Part shown: piece after piece, positions 12,136 to 22,689 of the stretch
How the letters are laid out: each line of letters starts with the position of its first letter
Position numbering within the stretch: position 1 is the stretch's first letter
Position numbers and translations under genes: made by a program
From: Erodium maritimum
Taxonomy: Eukaryota; Streptophyta; Magnoliopsida; Geraniales; Geraniaceae
Length of the DNA stretch: 64,000 bases
Assembly (NCBI GenBank): GCA_963921825.1
Contig: OY997588.1
Coordinates: 82,093,043 to 82,157,042 of the forward strand
Direction: 5' to 3'
The notes under the pieces: model-generated
What the model was told of the DNA's origin: nothing
Database searches by the model: none
What the model saw: only the letters and a program-made list of their open reading frames with translations

Positions 12136-15100
12136 CTAGTTCCAATCTAAACTCCAATCTATTCCCATTGACCTTACATGCCTCTCATGTTTAGGCAACG
12201 ATAGTGCCTTAGTCAACGGGTCGGCTATGTTATCATCAGTTGCAATATAGGTGATCTTCACATCGCCTCGGTTCAGTATCTCTCTGATGAGGTGATATCG
12301 CCGCAGTACATGTTTGGATTTGTTATGCGATCTGGGCTCTTTAGCTTGCGCAATAGCCCCTGTGTTGTCGCAAAATAGGTTCACCGGGCTGGATGGGTTT
12401 TTGATTACACCCAACCCTGCCGTGAACTTCCTAATCCACACAGCCTCCTTGGCCGCCTATGCAGCCGCTATGTACTCGGCCTCTGTCGTGGAGTCAGCGA
12501 CGGTGTCTTGCTTCACGCTCTTCCAGCTGAAAGCTCCGCCATTCAGCGTGAACACATATCCTGACTGACTTCTAAAGTCATCTGGATCTGTCTGGAAACT
12601 AGCGTCTACATATCCATTAACAACTAGTTCAGAATCATCTTTTCCCCCGTACACTAGAAACGCGTCCTTAGTTCTTCTCAAATATTTGAGAATCGCTTTG
12701 ACCGCTATCCAGTGTTCCTCACCAGGGTTAGACTGATGTCTGCTGGTACAACTCAAGGCATATGAGACATCCGGTCTCGTGCATATCATGGAATACATGA
12801 TCGATCCTACCGCCGAAGCGTATGGGATTCGCATCATTCTTTTCAGCTCATCAGGTGTCTTAGGACACTGAGTCTTGCTGAGATGAACGCCATGACGTGC
12901 GGGTAAGAGTCCTTTCTTGGAATCAAGCATTGAGAACCTACTCAATACCTTGTTCACATAGGTGCTTTGACTTAAACCCAAGACCCTCTTGGTGCGATCT
13001 CTATATATCTTAATCCCTAAGATATAAGCAGCATCGCCTAAGTCCTTCATTGAGAAACACTTCCCTAACCAAGCTTTAGTCTCGTGCAAGGTTGGGATGT
13101 CGTTTCCAATGAGTAGTATGTCATCGACATACAACACCAGAAAGGTAATCATACCCCCATTTGCCTTCTTGTAAACGCAAGGTTCATCTTCATTCTTGAT
13201 AAAGCCAAATCCAATTACAGCTTCATCAAAACGAAGGTTCCAACTCCGAGAAGCTTGTTTCAATCCATAAATGGATTTCAACAACTTACAAATCTTTCCC
13301 TTATTCTTCGGATCGACAAAACCTTCGGGTTGAGACATATAAACGTCCTCCGACAAATTTCCGTTTAGGAAAGCGGTTTTGACATCCATTTGCCATATCT
13401 CGTAATCGTGATATGCAGCTATGGCAAGAAGAATTCGGATAGATTTGACCATAGCCACTGGGGAAAAGGTTTCCTCATAGTCAATCCCTTGGATCTGCCT
13501 ATAACCTTTCGCCACCAGTCGGGCTTTGTAGGTCTGAGGGTTGCCTTCCATGTCCATCTTCACCTTGAAGATCCATTTGCATCCGATGGTTCTTACACCA
13601 CCGATGGGATCAACCAGTTCCCAGACTTGGTTGTCCGACATGGATTGCATTTCCTCCCTCATGGCTCCCAGCCATAACTCAGAGTCGGGTCCGTCCACAG
13701 CTTCCTGAAATGTAGCTGGATCATCGTGATCCACCACAAGCTCACCGTCACCTCCAGACACAAAGTAACCATATCTCGGAGGTGGACGACTAACCCTTTC
13801 AGATCGCCTTGGACCTTCTGGAATTGTTGCAGGAACTGGTCCTTGCTCTACGACCATCTCAGGCTCTTCTACAGGGTTGTCCAGTGGATCAGTTGGATCT
13901 GTACCACCCTGAATTTCTTCTAGATGTACAACCCTCCCACCGACGTCTTTGGAAATAAACTCCCTTTCCATAAAGACCCCACCCCGAGCGACGAACACCG
14001 TGTTCTCGCTGGGTTTGTAGAAGTAGTACCCCATTGTTTCTTTGGGATACCCAACGAAGGTGCATTTATCAGATCTTGGTTCGAGCTTAGTCGGAACTAA
14101 ACGTTTCACATAAGCCTCGCAACCCCAAATCTTTAGGAAGGACAAAACGGGCTTTCTCCCGCGCCATTTCTCAAATGGTGTCCCTTCCACAGCCTTCGTC
14201 GGAGCCCGATTCAAAATGAATGCGGCCGTCTCCAGAGCATAACCCCAGAAAGAGATTGGGAGATCAGTCCCACTAATCATGGACCGGACCATATCCAATA
14301 AAGTCCGATTTCTCCGTTCGGACACACCATTCAATTGTGGTGTTCCGGGAGGAGTCCATTCCGAAAGGATCCCACTTTCTGCTAGATGATCTAAAAACTC
14401 TGTGGTCAAGTATTCTCCACCTCGATCTGATCGAAGTGCTTTAATACTTTTCCCGAGCTGGTTTTCTACTTCCGTCTTAAACTCTTTGAATTTATCAAAA
14501 GCTTCAGACTTATGTCTCATCAAATAGACATAACCATATCTACTGAAGTCGTCAGTAAATGTGATAAAGTAGCTAAAACCCCTCCTGGCAAGTGTGCTCA
14601 TTGGTCCACACACATCCGAGTGTATTAGCCCCAATAAGTCACCCGCCCTTTCACCGCGACCGATGAAGGGCGCTTTAGTCAGTTTTCCCATCAAACAAGA
14701 TTCGCATCTATCAATCGAATGAAATTCGAATGGACTAAGAAGTCCACACTTGTGAAGTGTTGATATGCGTTTCTCGTTTATGTGGCCTAAACGACAATGC
14801 CATAAAAGAGTTTGGTCTAAATCATTGGACTTAGACCTCTTGGTATTTACATTATATATAGAGCTTGAGGCATTGTTATCCATATCCAATATGTACAATC
14901 CTCCAACCATTTTGGCGCTAGCATAAAATATATCATTGCATAAAATATTGAAAATCCCATTTCCAACATCAAAATTGTATCCTTCCTTGTCCAACAAAGA
15001 AATAGATACAATATTCCTACTGAAAGTAGGTACACAATATACATTGTTCAAAACAAAAACTAGCCCACTTGGCAAAAGAAGACTTATGGATCCTACAGCA

Positions 15101-16161
15101 GTCGCCACAACTCTAGTCTTGTTGCCCACTCTGAGGTCCACCTCGTCCTTCTTCAAGCTTCTCCTACCTTCCAGCCACTGCACATTAGTACAAATGTGAG
15201 ATTCAGCCCCGGTATCCAATACCCATGAATCTTTGGAAGTAGTGAGATTTAGCTCTATAAAGAAAATACCTGATGAAGGCACAGTCCCACCGCCCTTCTT
15301 CAGATCATCCAGAAACTTCCTGCAATCTTTCTTCCAGTGACCAGGCTGTTGACAGTAGAAGCAGACATTCTCGACATCCTTCCCCTTCCTTGAGGACTCC
15401 CCGGTCCTAGGAGGGTTAGGACGCTTCGGATGCCTCATCTTTCCTGCCAAGTGCATAGGGGCCTTGCCCTTACCACTAACAGTTCCCTTATTCTTGAAAC
15501 TGTTTCCCTGTCTGACCATCAGAACATCCTTGGATCCCTGATCCTTGACGTTCTTTTCAGCAGTTACCAACATTCCATGCAACTCTGAAATGGTCTTGTC
15601 CATATCGTGCATATGATAGTTCATGACGAACGTAGCATATGAACGAGGAAGGGAACGCAGAACCACATCCGCTGCCATCTCGTTCTCTATCTTAAGACCC
15701 AGTCGATTAAGATGTTCGAGATGCCCCTTCATCTTTAGGACATGAGGACCCACGGAGACTCCTGCTGACATTTTGCAGGAGAGAAGTTCATTAAGGACAT
15801 TGTATCTCACGATACGTGCCCTTTCCTTGAACATACCCTTTATGATCCCCATCATAGTATAGGGGTCATCAGAGTACTACATGAACTGGTCTTGGAGATC
15901 AGACTCCATGCAGCCCAGCATAATACATGCCACATCTATAGAATCGCTAAGGTGCTTTTGGTATGCATCCTTAACGGCCCTAATGGCATTATTAGCTGGC
16001 TCCTCAGGGATAGCCTGGTCTAGGACATATTCTTTGCGCTCGAATTTGAGGACTATCCTCAAGTTTCTGTCCCAGTCCAAGTAGTTTGTCCCACTTAGCT
16101 TGATCCTATCAAGAATGGTTTTTAGTGACAAACTACTATTGTTCGCTGAAGTACTTGCCAT
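12136..16161 (-). pseudogene. Copia-1 gag-pol polyprotein, two in-frame TAG codons
   Basis: One frame of 1342 codons runs from ATG 16161 to 12136. The order is gag (MASTSANNSSLSLKTILDRI), CCHC knuckle CFYCQQPGHWKKDC, aspartic protease VLDTGAESH, GAG-pre-integrase zinc domain WHCRLGH...CESC, integrase (HSDVCG, TDDFSRYG, GVSERRNRT), reverse transcriptase with YVDD near 13120, and RNase H (YVDAS, TEAEY, CDNTGA). Every catalytic motif is intact. TAG occurs at 15879-15877, just inside gag after LQDQFM, and at 12459-12457, inside RNase H after EYIAAA. There are no frameshifts. By convention this is a pseudogene, although readthrough cannot be excluded from sequence. Confidence 0.93.
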
Positions 16162-17695
16162 TTGATCTACACGACAAACAAAATATAATCAGTAAACTGA
16201 ATAAATTTTATGAAGATCAAGTTCAAACACCAACCAATTGATTCTAAACCTTTAGAACCTAAAACCAAGATCCTTGATTCACCCGATTAAGCTGAACTAA
16301 TGCTCACTACTTAATCGAGCTATGTAGGTAGGACTCCATCCAATCACATCCAATGTGACTCTTGGCTAGGGTATGTACTCATGTACACGGCTTACCCTAT
16401 CTGATACCCTAGCTCAACCTCAGGCTGAGAATCGTAGTCGGGTCCACCAATTTTCAACTATGGCCCGTCACTATGTGGGTGCTCCGCTAATGCGCACGAC
16501 ACCTACACATGTCGTCCAAACCTACTACCCCGCTTTCCCATGGATGCTCCGCTAATGCGCACGACACCCATAGGACGGGGAGGTAGTAAGGTGTTGATAA
16601 TTGGGAGGTATCGGACATGACCCGTTTTTACTTGTCCGGTTGTGTTTTAAACTTTTGGCACATCCTAGATGCGATGAGCACATCAACTACATTCCAAATG
16701 TAATGATGCCTCCAATTACATCCAATGTAATTCTTCCTTCGAACCCGTCAACTACATCCAATGTAATGACGATTCTAAGGGCTCACAGACAATGATTAAA
16801 ACCAATTTTATCTTTGCATGTGAGGTGATATGCTCGGTAAATTAAGTTAAGCATGCAATTCTAAAACACATAGAAAAGATCATGCAAAAACTAAACCAAG
16901 CATAAAGCGTTAAATATGTACATAATAGCCCACTAAACTAACTCCCACTAGCTTCTTGAGCTCCACCGACTCCAAGCCGATGTCAAAACCCGAGAAGCCA
17001 CCAAATGACCTTTTCGCCCTTTCTTCGTCTTGAGTAAAATATTACAATTTAATACACGACTCGCAGGTCGGGAATTAATAAATATTACAAATAAGTGGTA
17101 CGACGACCACACCTCGAAAAAATAATTACACGCTAACTCTAACGGCTCGCAGGCCGTGAAAAGCGATAAATAATTAAATCAAACTCGGGGCTATTATGTA
17201 CACCATGCCAACATCACATCACACATCGTGTTATCAAACAAGCATGTTATCAAACATCATGTGATTTTCCGGTTTTAATTAATTGCCAAGTTTCGAAAAT
17301 TTTTGATACTCGGTTTATCGAAACCGTTCAAAATTGAAACTTTTGAACATTTGATTTTTGAGTTCATCAAGACGGTTCCAAACTCGTCATGACTAACAAA
17401 ACGGTTTAGCTCGGCATATTGACCATCCAATGGTCATGCTTGGCCTAGCTCCGTCCAACGGAGCCCCGTTCGGTCCCGGTTTCGGCTCCCCGAGAGTCCC
17501 GCTCCCGAGACCCGAAAAATCAAATTTTTTTCAAAAATTCCAGATTTGATAAACTTTTCAAAAATTCATTTTTCATGCATTAAACCCATAAACAAGAATT
17601 TAAAACATATTATCAAACAATTTAGCAAATTAACATGCAAAACCGAAACTAGCAAGCAAAACCGAAAGTTCTCTTGTGAATCCCGAAGGTAGCAC
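16162..17695 (-). other. Copia-1 5' leader (non-coding)
   Basis: About 1.5 kb lies between primer site and gag, long for a Copia element. No open frame is supported. It holds the hairpin array and GC-poor, homopolymer-rich sequence near 17500-17640. Packaging and dimerisation signals of retroelements normally lie in this position; none can be named. Confidence 0.6.
16344..16765 (-). repeat. Copia-1 leader: four hairpins with a CCA loop
   Basis: Four short perfect inverted repeats share a CCA loop (TGG in the sense RNA): TCACAT/ATGTGA at 16344-16358, TACATT/AATGTA at 16688-16702, AATTACAT/ATGTAATT at 16714-16732 and TACAT/ATGTA at 16753-16765. Stem position changes such as C:G to T:A are matched on both sides. 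A second repeat, GCTCCGCTAATGCGCACGAC, occurs at about 16480 and 16545 in the same leader. Function is unknown. Confidence 0.7.
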
Positions 17696-17708
17696 GGCTC
17701 TGATACCA
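17696..17708 (-). promoter_or_regulatory. Copia-1 primer binding site (tRNA-Met)
   Basis: The minus-strand sequence TGGTATCAGAGCC, one base inside the 5' LTR, is the standard plant site complementary to the 3' end of initiator tRNA-Met. It primes minus-strand DNA synthesis. The match is complete. Confidence 0.93.
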
Positions 17709-17709
17709 C

Positions 17710-19385
17710 TGTTGGGTCTCGATGGAGGGTATGAACACATACTTGCAGCGGAAATAACTCGAGACCATGTCATAGAACACTACCAAATATTAGATACACA
17801 AGAGAATAAACAATATGGATGTTTCCTTACCAACTAGTTCAAGAAAAGGAAGAGAACACCAAAGAAACGATGATCGGCTTGAGTCTCCAAGACGCCTACG
17901 TATCCAAATGGAATCAAAGCCACGTAGTTCTTCTTTAGATGACTCAAGAACACAACAAGAGGGGGGAAAAGTGCCAAACTCGAAATTGTAGTGTGAGAGG
18001 GAGAGAAGTTGTGTTTCTATTCTTGTCTTGTGATTTGTTGTAGGAAAAAGATGACTTAAACCATCAACAACCATCAAGGACAAGTAAGGTGTGAAGCATG
18101 GTGTGAAGTAAGACAAGCATGGTGCTAAGTATGGCAAGACAAGATGGGTTAGGTGGTGAATCACCAACACCTTAATCCTTGTCTTGCTTACTTAGTACTA
18201 ATTAATCAAGACTTGATTAATTAGTTCCATGGGCCTTGGTTGCATGGGCCTTTCATGGGCCTCTTGGAACATGGCCCATGGCCATTCCCAACGAGGTCCC
18301 GTGACGTGCTCATCGCCTCCAAGCCTTCCATACCGGAAATGTCCAACATTATCCGACGCGATCAATCCCAAGACTCCAAGCCTTGTCTTGATCCGTAATG
18401 TCCTATTCACTTACGGGCACATGACCCAAAACCCAGTTTTGGTCATGTCCCGAGACAACTCTCTTTTGGCCATTCTCCATAAATGTGTCAATGAGTTTCA
18501 TCCTTCGGTGTGACCCTTAGGTCTATGCATGTCGATAGATCAACGTAAAATCCCATTTTACTTGATCCTATATAAGTGGCAACTAACGAGACTTTAGTAT
18601 TGCCTGACACTACATAGCGAATCGAACCAATCGATTCTAACCTTTCCGTCCTCCCTGTCATTATCCTTTTATCTCCGATATCCTGATTGAGATAAGGCAT
18701 AGAGCCGTCATCCTTATTATTCTCAATCACTGTTCCTTGATATGTGAGATGACTGAATATATGATACCTAGTATCATGTGCATGGCCATGCTATTCTTTC
18801 AGTCACTCTCGATCAAGCGGCCGAGAACCGATATCTTTCCCATACCTCAGTATGAGGGATAAATCCCTTAGCCGTCTTTCGTGTCACTCATGCAACCCGT
18901 CCCCAAGCCAATCCTGGCCGTTATGGAAGCCCTGTTACGGACAACGTTAGGCTCAGGTCAAACTTAGTTGTTGACTGCATAGTGATCACAAAGACTCCTT
19001 GGTCTAAGGATACATGACAAGCTACGACACTGAATATGTTAATGACTCAATCTATGGCACATATTCAGGGCGGGTCGTCCAATATCATGTCCCACATGAT
19101 ATCTATGATCAGACTCCGGAATCCCATTCCAATGACTAACAGAACGTAAGCCATGAAGAGCCATCTTTCATACTAGTCGCTTCTAGTGAAGCTTTATTGA
19201 CTAGGGACCCATCGAGTGTGATCCATCTCGATCTATGGTTCTATTCGCATGGTGGGCATAGATCAGAAATCACATCGATATATTACTCCAACACATAAGT
19301 AATAGAAAGCCGCTTTAATCTTATTGCTAATGATGATATATACATTTGGACATTTATGATTGAACTACGGGCACTAAGACTAACA
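17710..19385 (-). repeat. Copia-1 5' LTR
   Basis: 1676 bp, followed on the minus strand by one base and then the primer site. It carries the U3-R-U5 promoter and polyadenylation functions of the element; the TATA-like motif corresponds to the copy noted in the 3' LTR. It starts TGTTAGTC and ends ACCCAACA in the sense direction. Confidence 0.95.
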
Positions 19386-19654
19386 TATGATGCATGTGCA
19401 TATCCGATCGAAAACCCGAGGAAGTCTGGTGGATCAAAGGAAGAAAGGAGACGTCATTATGGTGGGTGTCCAAAGGACATCATTGTAGCGGTCGAGCGTT
19501 GATAGGACATCGGGAAGACCGTTGGGCGAAGGAGAGAAGTGTTGGTGGATTGGGCGACGCCGCCACGGTGAGATGGTTGAGAGGGGAGGCGAAAATGTAT
19601 ATGGGAAACCCTAACAAATGGGGACAACATTTGCATTTCATTCTCATTTAGTAT

Positions 19655-22189
19655 TGTCACGCCCCAAATCCGGTTATCGCCCGGACTCGAGGCATGACGG
19701 GTAATAGAAGACGAATAAACAATAAAACAATATTTAAACCTTGAAAACCTCCAATAAGTACCTCAAACCATAAAATTTCAATACTATAGCTCGAATCCAT
19801 CAAAACGTAGTTCAAAACATGAGATAACCCTCTGGGGGTGTAATAATAAGTCTTACAAAAACTGTTCTTAAACCAAAGGGTATAAACATGAAGTCTCTAC
19901 GGGACCCACACCGAGAAGCTCCCAAGCCTCTACTCCTCAATCAAACCTGTAGACACAACAAAGAACTCGCAGGGGTGAGCTTACGCTCAGTAGGGAAAAC
20001 ACGTGCCCAAGTGGATCTTCAAATCAACAGATCAAAGATAAAGTCAACCACAAATATGTTAACAAACACAGGTAATAGAGAAGTCAACCAATGCCGTGGT
20101 ACATGAAGTCTCCACCCTCCGATCCACATAACGTGTCCTCTCGGATTTTCCCTCAGATCCAGAGGAGACGCATAACATTGAGGCGACCGGAAACAACCCT
20201 TCGGGCGCTTATCATCGGACTTCTCAGAAACGTCTCCAAGGGATTTTATGTCCTCGGGAACCAAGTGCATTACTCCCATGAAGAGCATACACTTGGACAG
20301 TTTAATAATAAGCGGTTAATAATTGAATACGCATTCAACCGAACACGAAATAACACAAGCTCAACAACCACCAATTCACCACCACAAGCAGCACACGTAA
20401 TCATGCAAACATAGCACACCAGTCACGCAAACCCAACTTACCGTTCACTTACCAGTTTCGAACCTCCGGGGCATCGATCACCTGATTGCACCGCACGGTA
20501 CAACCAGTCATACTCGATGCTCCAAACAAGCATTCAAGTAAGTCAAATAATCAATAAAGTACAACCAACGAGCAAGTACGAATACAGTCAACCAAATATA
20601 AGAGCCTTCAAAGAGCACGCATACATGCAATTCTACTAGTTCGTTAGACTCTTTAGCCTATCCACTAAGCAATCAACAACCAAGCATGTGATCCTACAAG
20701 CAACTAATCCGAGGGCTTTGCCAAAGCTCCTCTACCAGACAATCATATCCCAAGTATTTAAAAGCGAGCTACACTAGTGATTGGCATCCTAATCGGTCAC
20801 CACTAGACACTTCCGGTTATTAGAAAATGAAAGACGATTAAGCTAGTTATTCGCATCCTATAGGCATATCTAGGACCTTTTCCATTTTATTAACCTAGCA
20901 TGCATGCTAAGCATGGTAAACGAGAGGTTAAGGCTTTCCCTACCTCAAGGTCCTCCTCTTCAACGCTTTGATGACGTCCGGTGATCACCACTTTGCTCCT
21001 TCCTCGGTTCCCGGCGTGATCCTTGCTCCTCTAGCTCGATCCACAACGTCTTGGACACAAAGAAACGCTAATTAGGCTCCACTTAGACAGTAAGAAAGAC
21101 CCCCAAACCCTTCCAAAGTTCAGCTCAAAACCAAGATGCCAAAATCCTCAAGAACCCTCAAGAAACCCTCACCCTGGTGGGTCACGGATCTGGTCACGGA
21201 TCCGTGACGCTAACCCTCACGGTTACCGTCACGGAGCTGTGAAGAGTGCCGTCACGGACTCCCTCACGGAGCCGTAACGTCGCCCGTCACGGGATCCGTG
21301 GCGCACCAGGGCAGTTTCGCCCTTCTTCAACCTCCAGCTCCAAAACTCCGAAAAACCACTCTTAACCCCAGAAATTTACCCCTTACAACTCCCAAAACAG
21401 TCCAAATCCTTCAATACTCCTCTACCCATGGTAGGAATCAACACACAAACAAGTTTCCAAGGATTCATCAAATCAAACCCACCTCAAAATCTCCAACAAC
21501 TATTGATTTCTCAACCAAAATCCAACAAGGTTCATTATCAACACCATCTCTCACCATCTCTACTCAAACCCAACATCATCTAGCACTTTTCACCCAAAAC
21601 CCAAGAAAATAGATGAAGAGAAATGAGGATTAGAGAGTTCCATTACCTCTAGAGTGATGAGATGAAGAGGATGCTAGTGATTTTGAGGGTGGATGGTTAG
21701 AGGAAGACCCCAAATGACTCATTCTTCTTTGATTTTCCTTCAAACCTCCATGGGAGCTCTCCTTCCTTGCTTCCCCTCTAAGTTTCGGCTACAACAAGAG
21801 CAAAATGACTTGATTTTGCTTCTCCAATCCAATATAAAACCTAGATGAAGGAAAGACCTAAAGGCCCTTGAGCTAGATTCCTTTGTAGTGGCTTTTGGGA
21901 GGGTAAAAGGGACAATGACTATCCCTTTTTCTCTCATTCAACCAAAATAAGACAAGTGTCCCTCTAGCTCAATTAATTTTCCAAATTACTTTCCAGCACT
22001 TTAAAAAAAAAGAAGTTTTAGTCGATAAAAAGTCTCGTTTTGACCAAAAGTGACTTTATCCGATATTATACTCAAACGAAAGGCTTTTCTCCCCTGAAGC
22101 CAACCGTGATAGTGGCTAATCCGTTTGAGTTCCGGAAAAGTCCCGAGTGACTTCCGGAGTCATCGGTTCGACCGGAAGCGGGTCTTACA
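19655..22189. mobile_element. solo LTR, 2.5 kb, unrelated to Copia-1
   Basis: The block starts TGTCACGCCCCAAATCCGG and ends GGAAGCGGGTCTTACA. A 5-bp duplication AGTAT flanks it (19650-19654 and 22190-22194). The 2535-bp length, TG...CA ends and lack of coding sequence identify a solo LTR, probably Gypsy-type because such long LTRs are common there; superfamily is inferred, not shown. Both ends carry related CCGG-containing sequence. A cluster of CACGG palindromes occupies 21180-21303. Orientation cannot be decided. Confidence 0.85.
21180..21303. repeat. cluster of CACGG/CCGTG palindromes inside the solo LTR
   Basis: GTCACGGATCCGTGAC (21193-21208) is a perfect 16-bp palindrome. About eight further CACGG or CCGTG half sites follow within 120 bp (for example TCACGGAGCTGTGA, TCACGGAGCCGTAACG, TCACGGGATCCGTG), spaced about 10-20 bp apart. 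This looks like an array of protein-binding or hairpin units. It may be a family-specific enhancer or a methylation-rich patch. Confidence 0.6.
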
Positions 22190-22389
22190 AGTATTATACT
22201 ATGTATCTTATTAAATTTTATACCCAAATCATTTCTCGTTGTGAAATTACTAAATTGAAGTGACACGACCCAATAAACTGATTATAATGTCTAAGAATTC
22301 GGTGATGATAACATTATCGATCAAATGTGGATAAAGACAAATAACAACACATATAGTGGCTCGGCCAGTCAATACTTGATTAATACAAG

Positions 22390-22660
22390 AATAGATGTGG
22401 AAAGAAGAAGGAAAAGGTGTACGCTATAGGCATGTATAAGGCTAAAGCCAAATATTGCACTCGTAGTAAAGAGAGTGAGGTTAAAAAAGGTACATGGGAT
22501 TATGTGAAACAGGTCGGGATAAAAGCACTCGAATCCATGAATTTTGCACTGGATCAATTCAACAATTTGGATCTAGAAATTCCTGAGCAAGTTGACTTTA
22601 GAGAATACAAAGTGGACGCGTACGAGGAAGTTTGTGAGGAAGAGGAATAAGAGGCTTTAA
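22390..22660 (+). other. short unidentified open frame before a LINE remnant
   Basis: A 77-codon plus-strand frame (22417-22650) encodes an acidic-tailed peptide ending YKVDAYEEVCEEEE. I do not recognise it. Its position just upstream of a LINE endonuclease remnant suggests transposon or gene debris rather than a gene. Confidence 0.2.
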
Positions 22661-22689
22661 TCTCCTATCCTCATTTATCTCTTTAGTAA

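Larger units (their letters stand above)
10446..19385 (-). mobile_element. Copia-1: full-length Ty1/Copia retrotransposon, very young
   Basis: The 8940-bp element is flanked by a 5-bp duplication TATGA (10441-10445 and 19386-19390). It reads on the minus strand: 5' LTR 19385-17710, tRNA-Met primer site 17708-17696, leader 17695-16162, gag-pol 16161-12136, polypurine tract 12133-12122, 3' LTR 12121-10446. The two 1676-bp LTRs show no difference by eye, so insertion was recent. The solo LTR at 5892 shows the family has been active here more than once. The polyprotein is open except for two TAG codons. Confidence 0.96.

Noticed and set aside
17696-17708. tRNA-Met-like sequence as a tRNA gene
   Set aside because: Only 13 bases complementary to a tRNA 3' end are present, next to an LTR; this is a primer site. 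The same holds at 34240 and 56831.
10446-19385. Open frames of 126, 94 and 80 codons occurring in each Copia-1-family LTR
   Set aside because: They recur only because the LTR is repeated, lie on both strands, and match no family; LTRs are non-coding.
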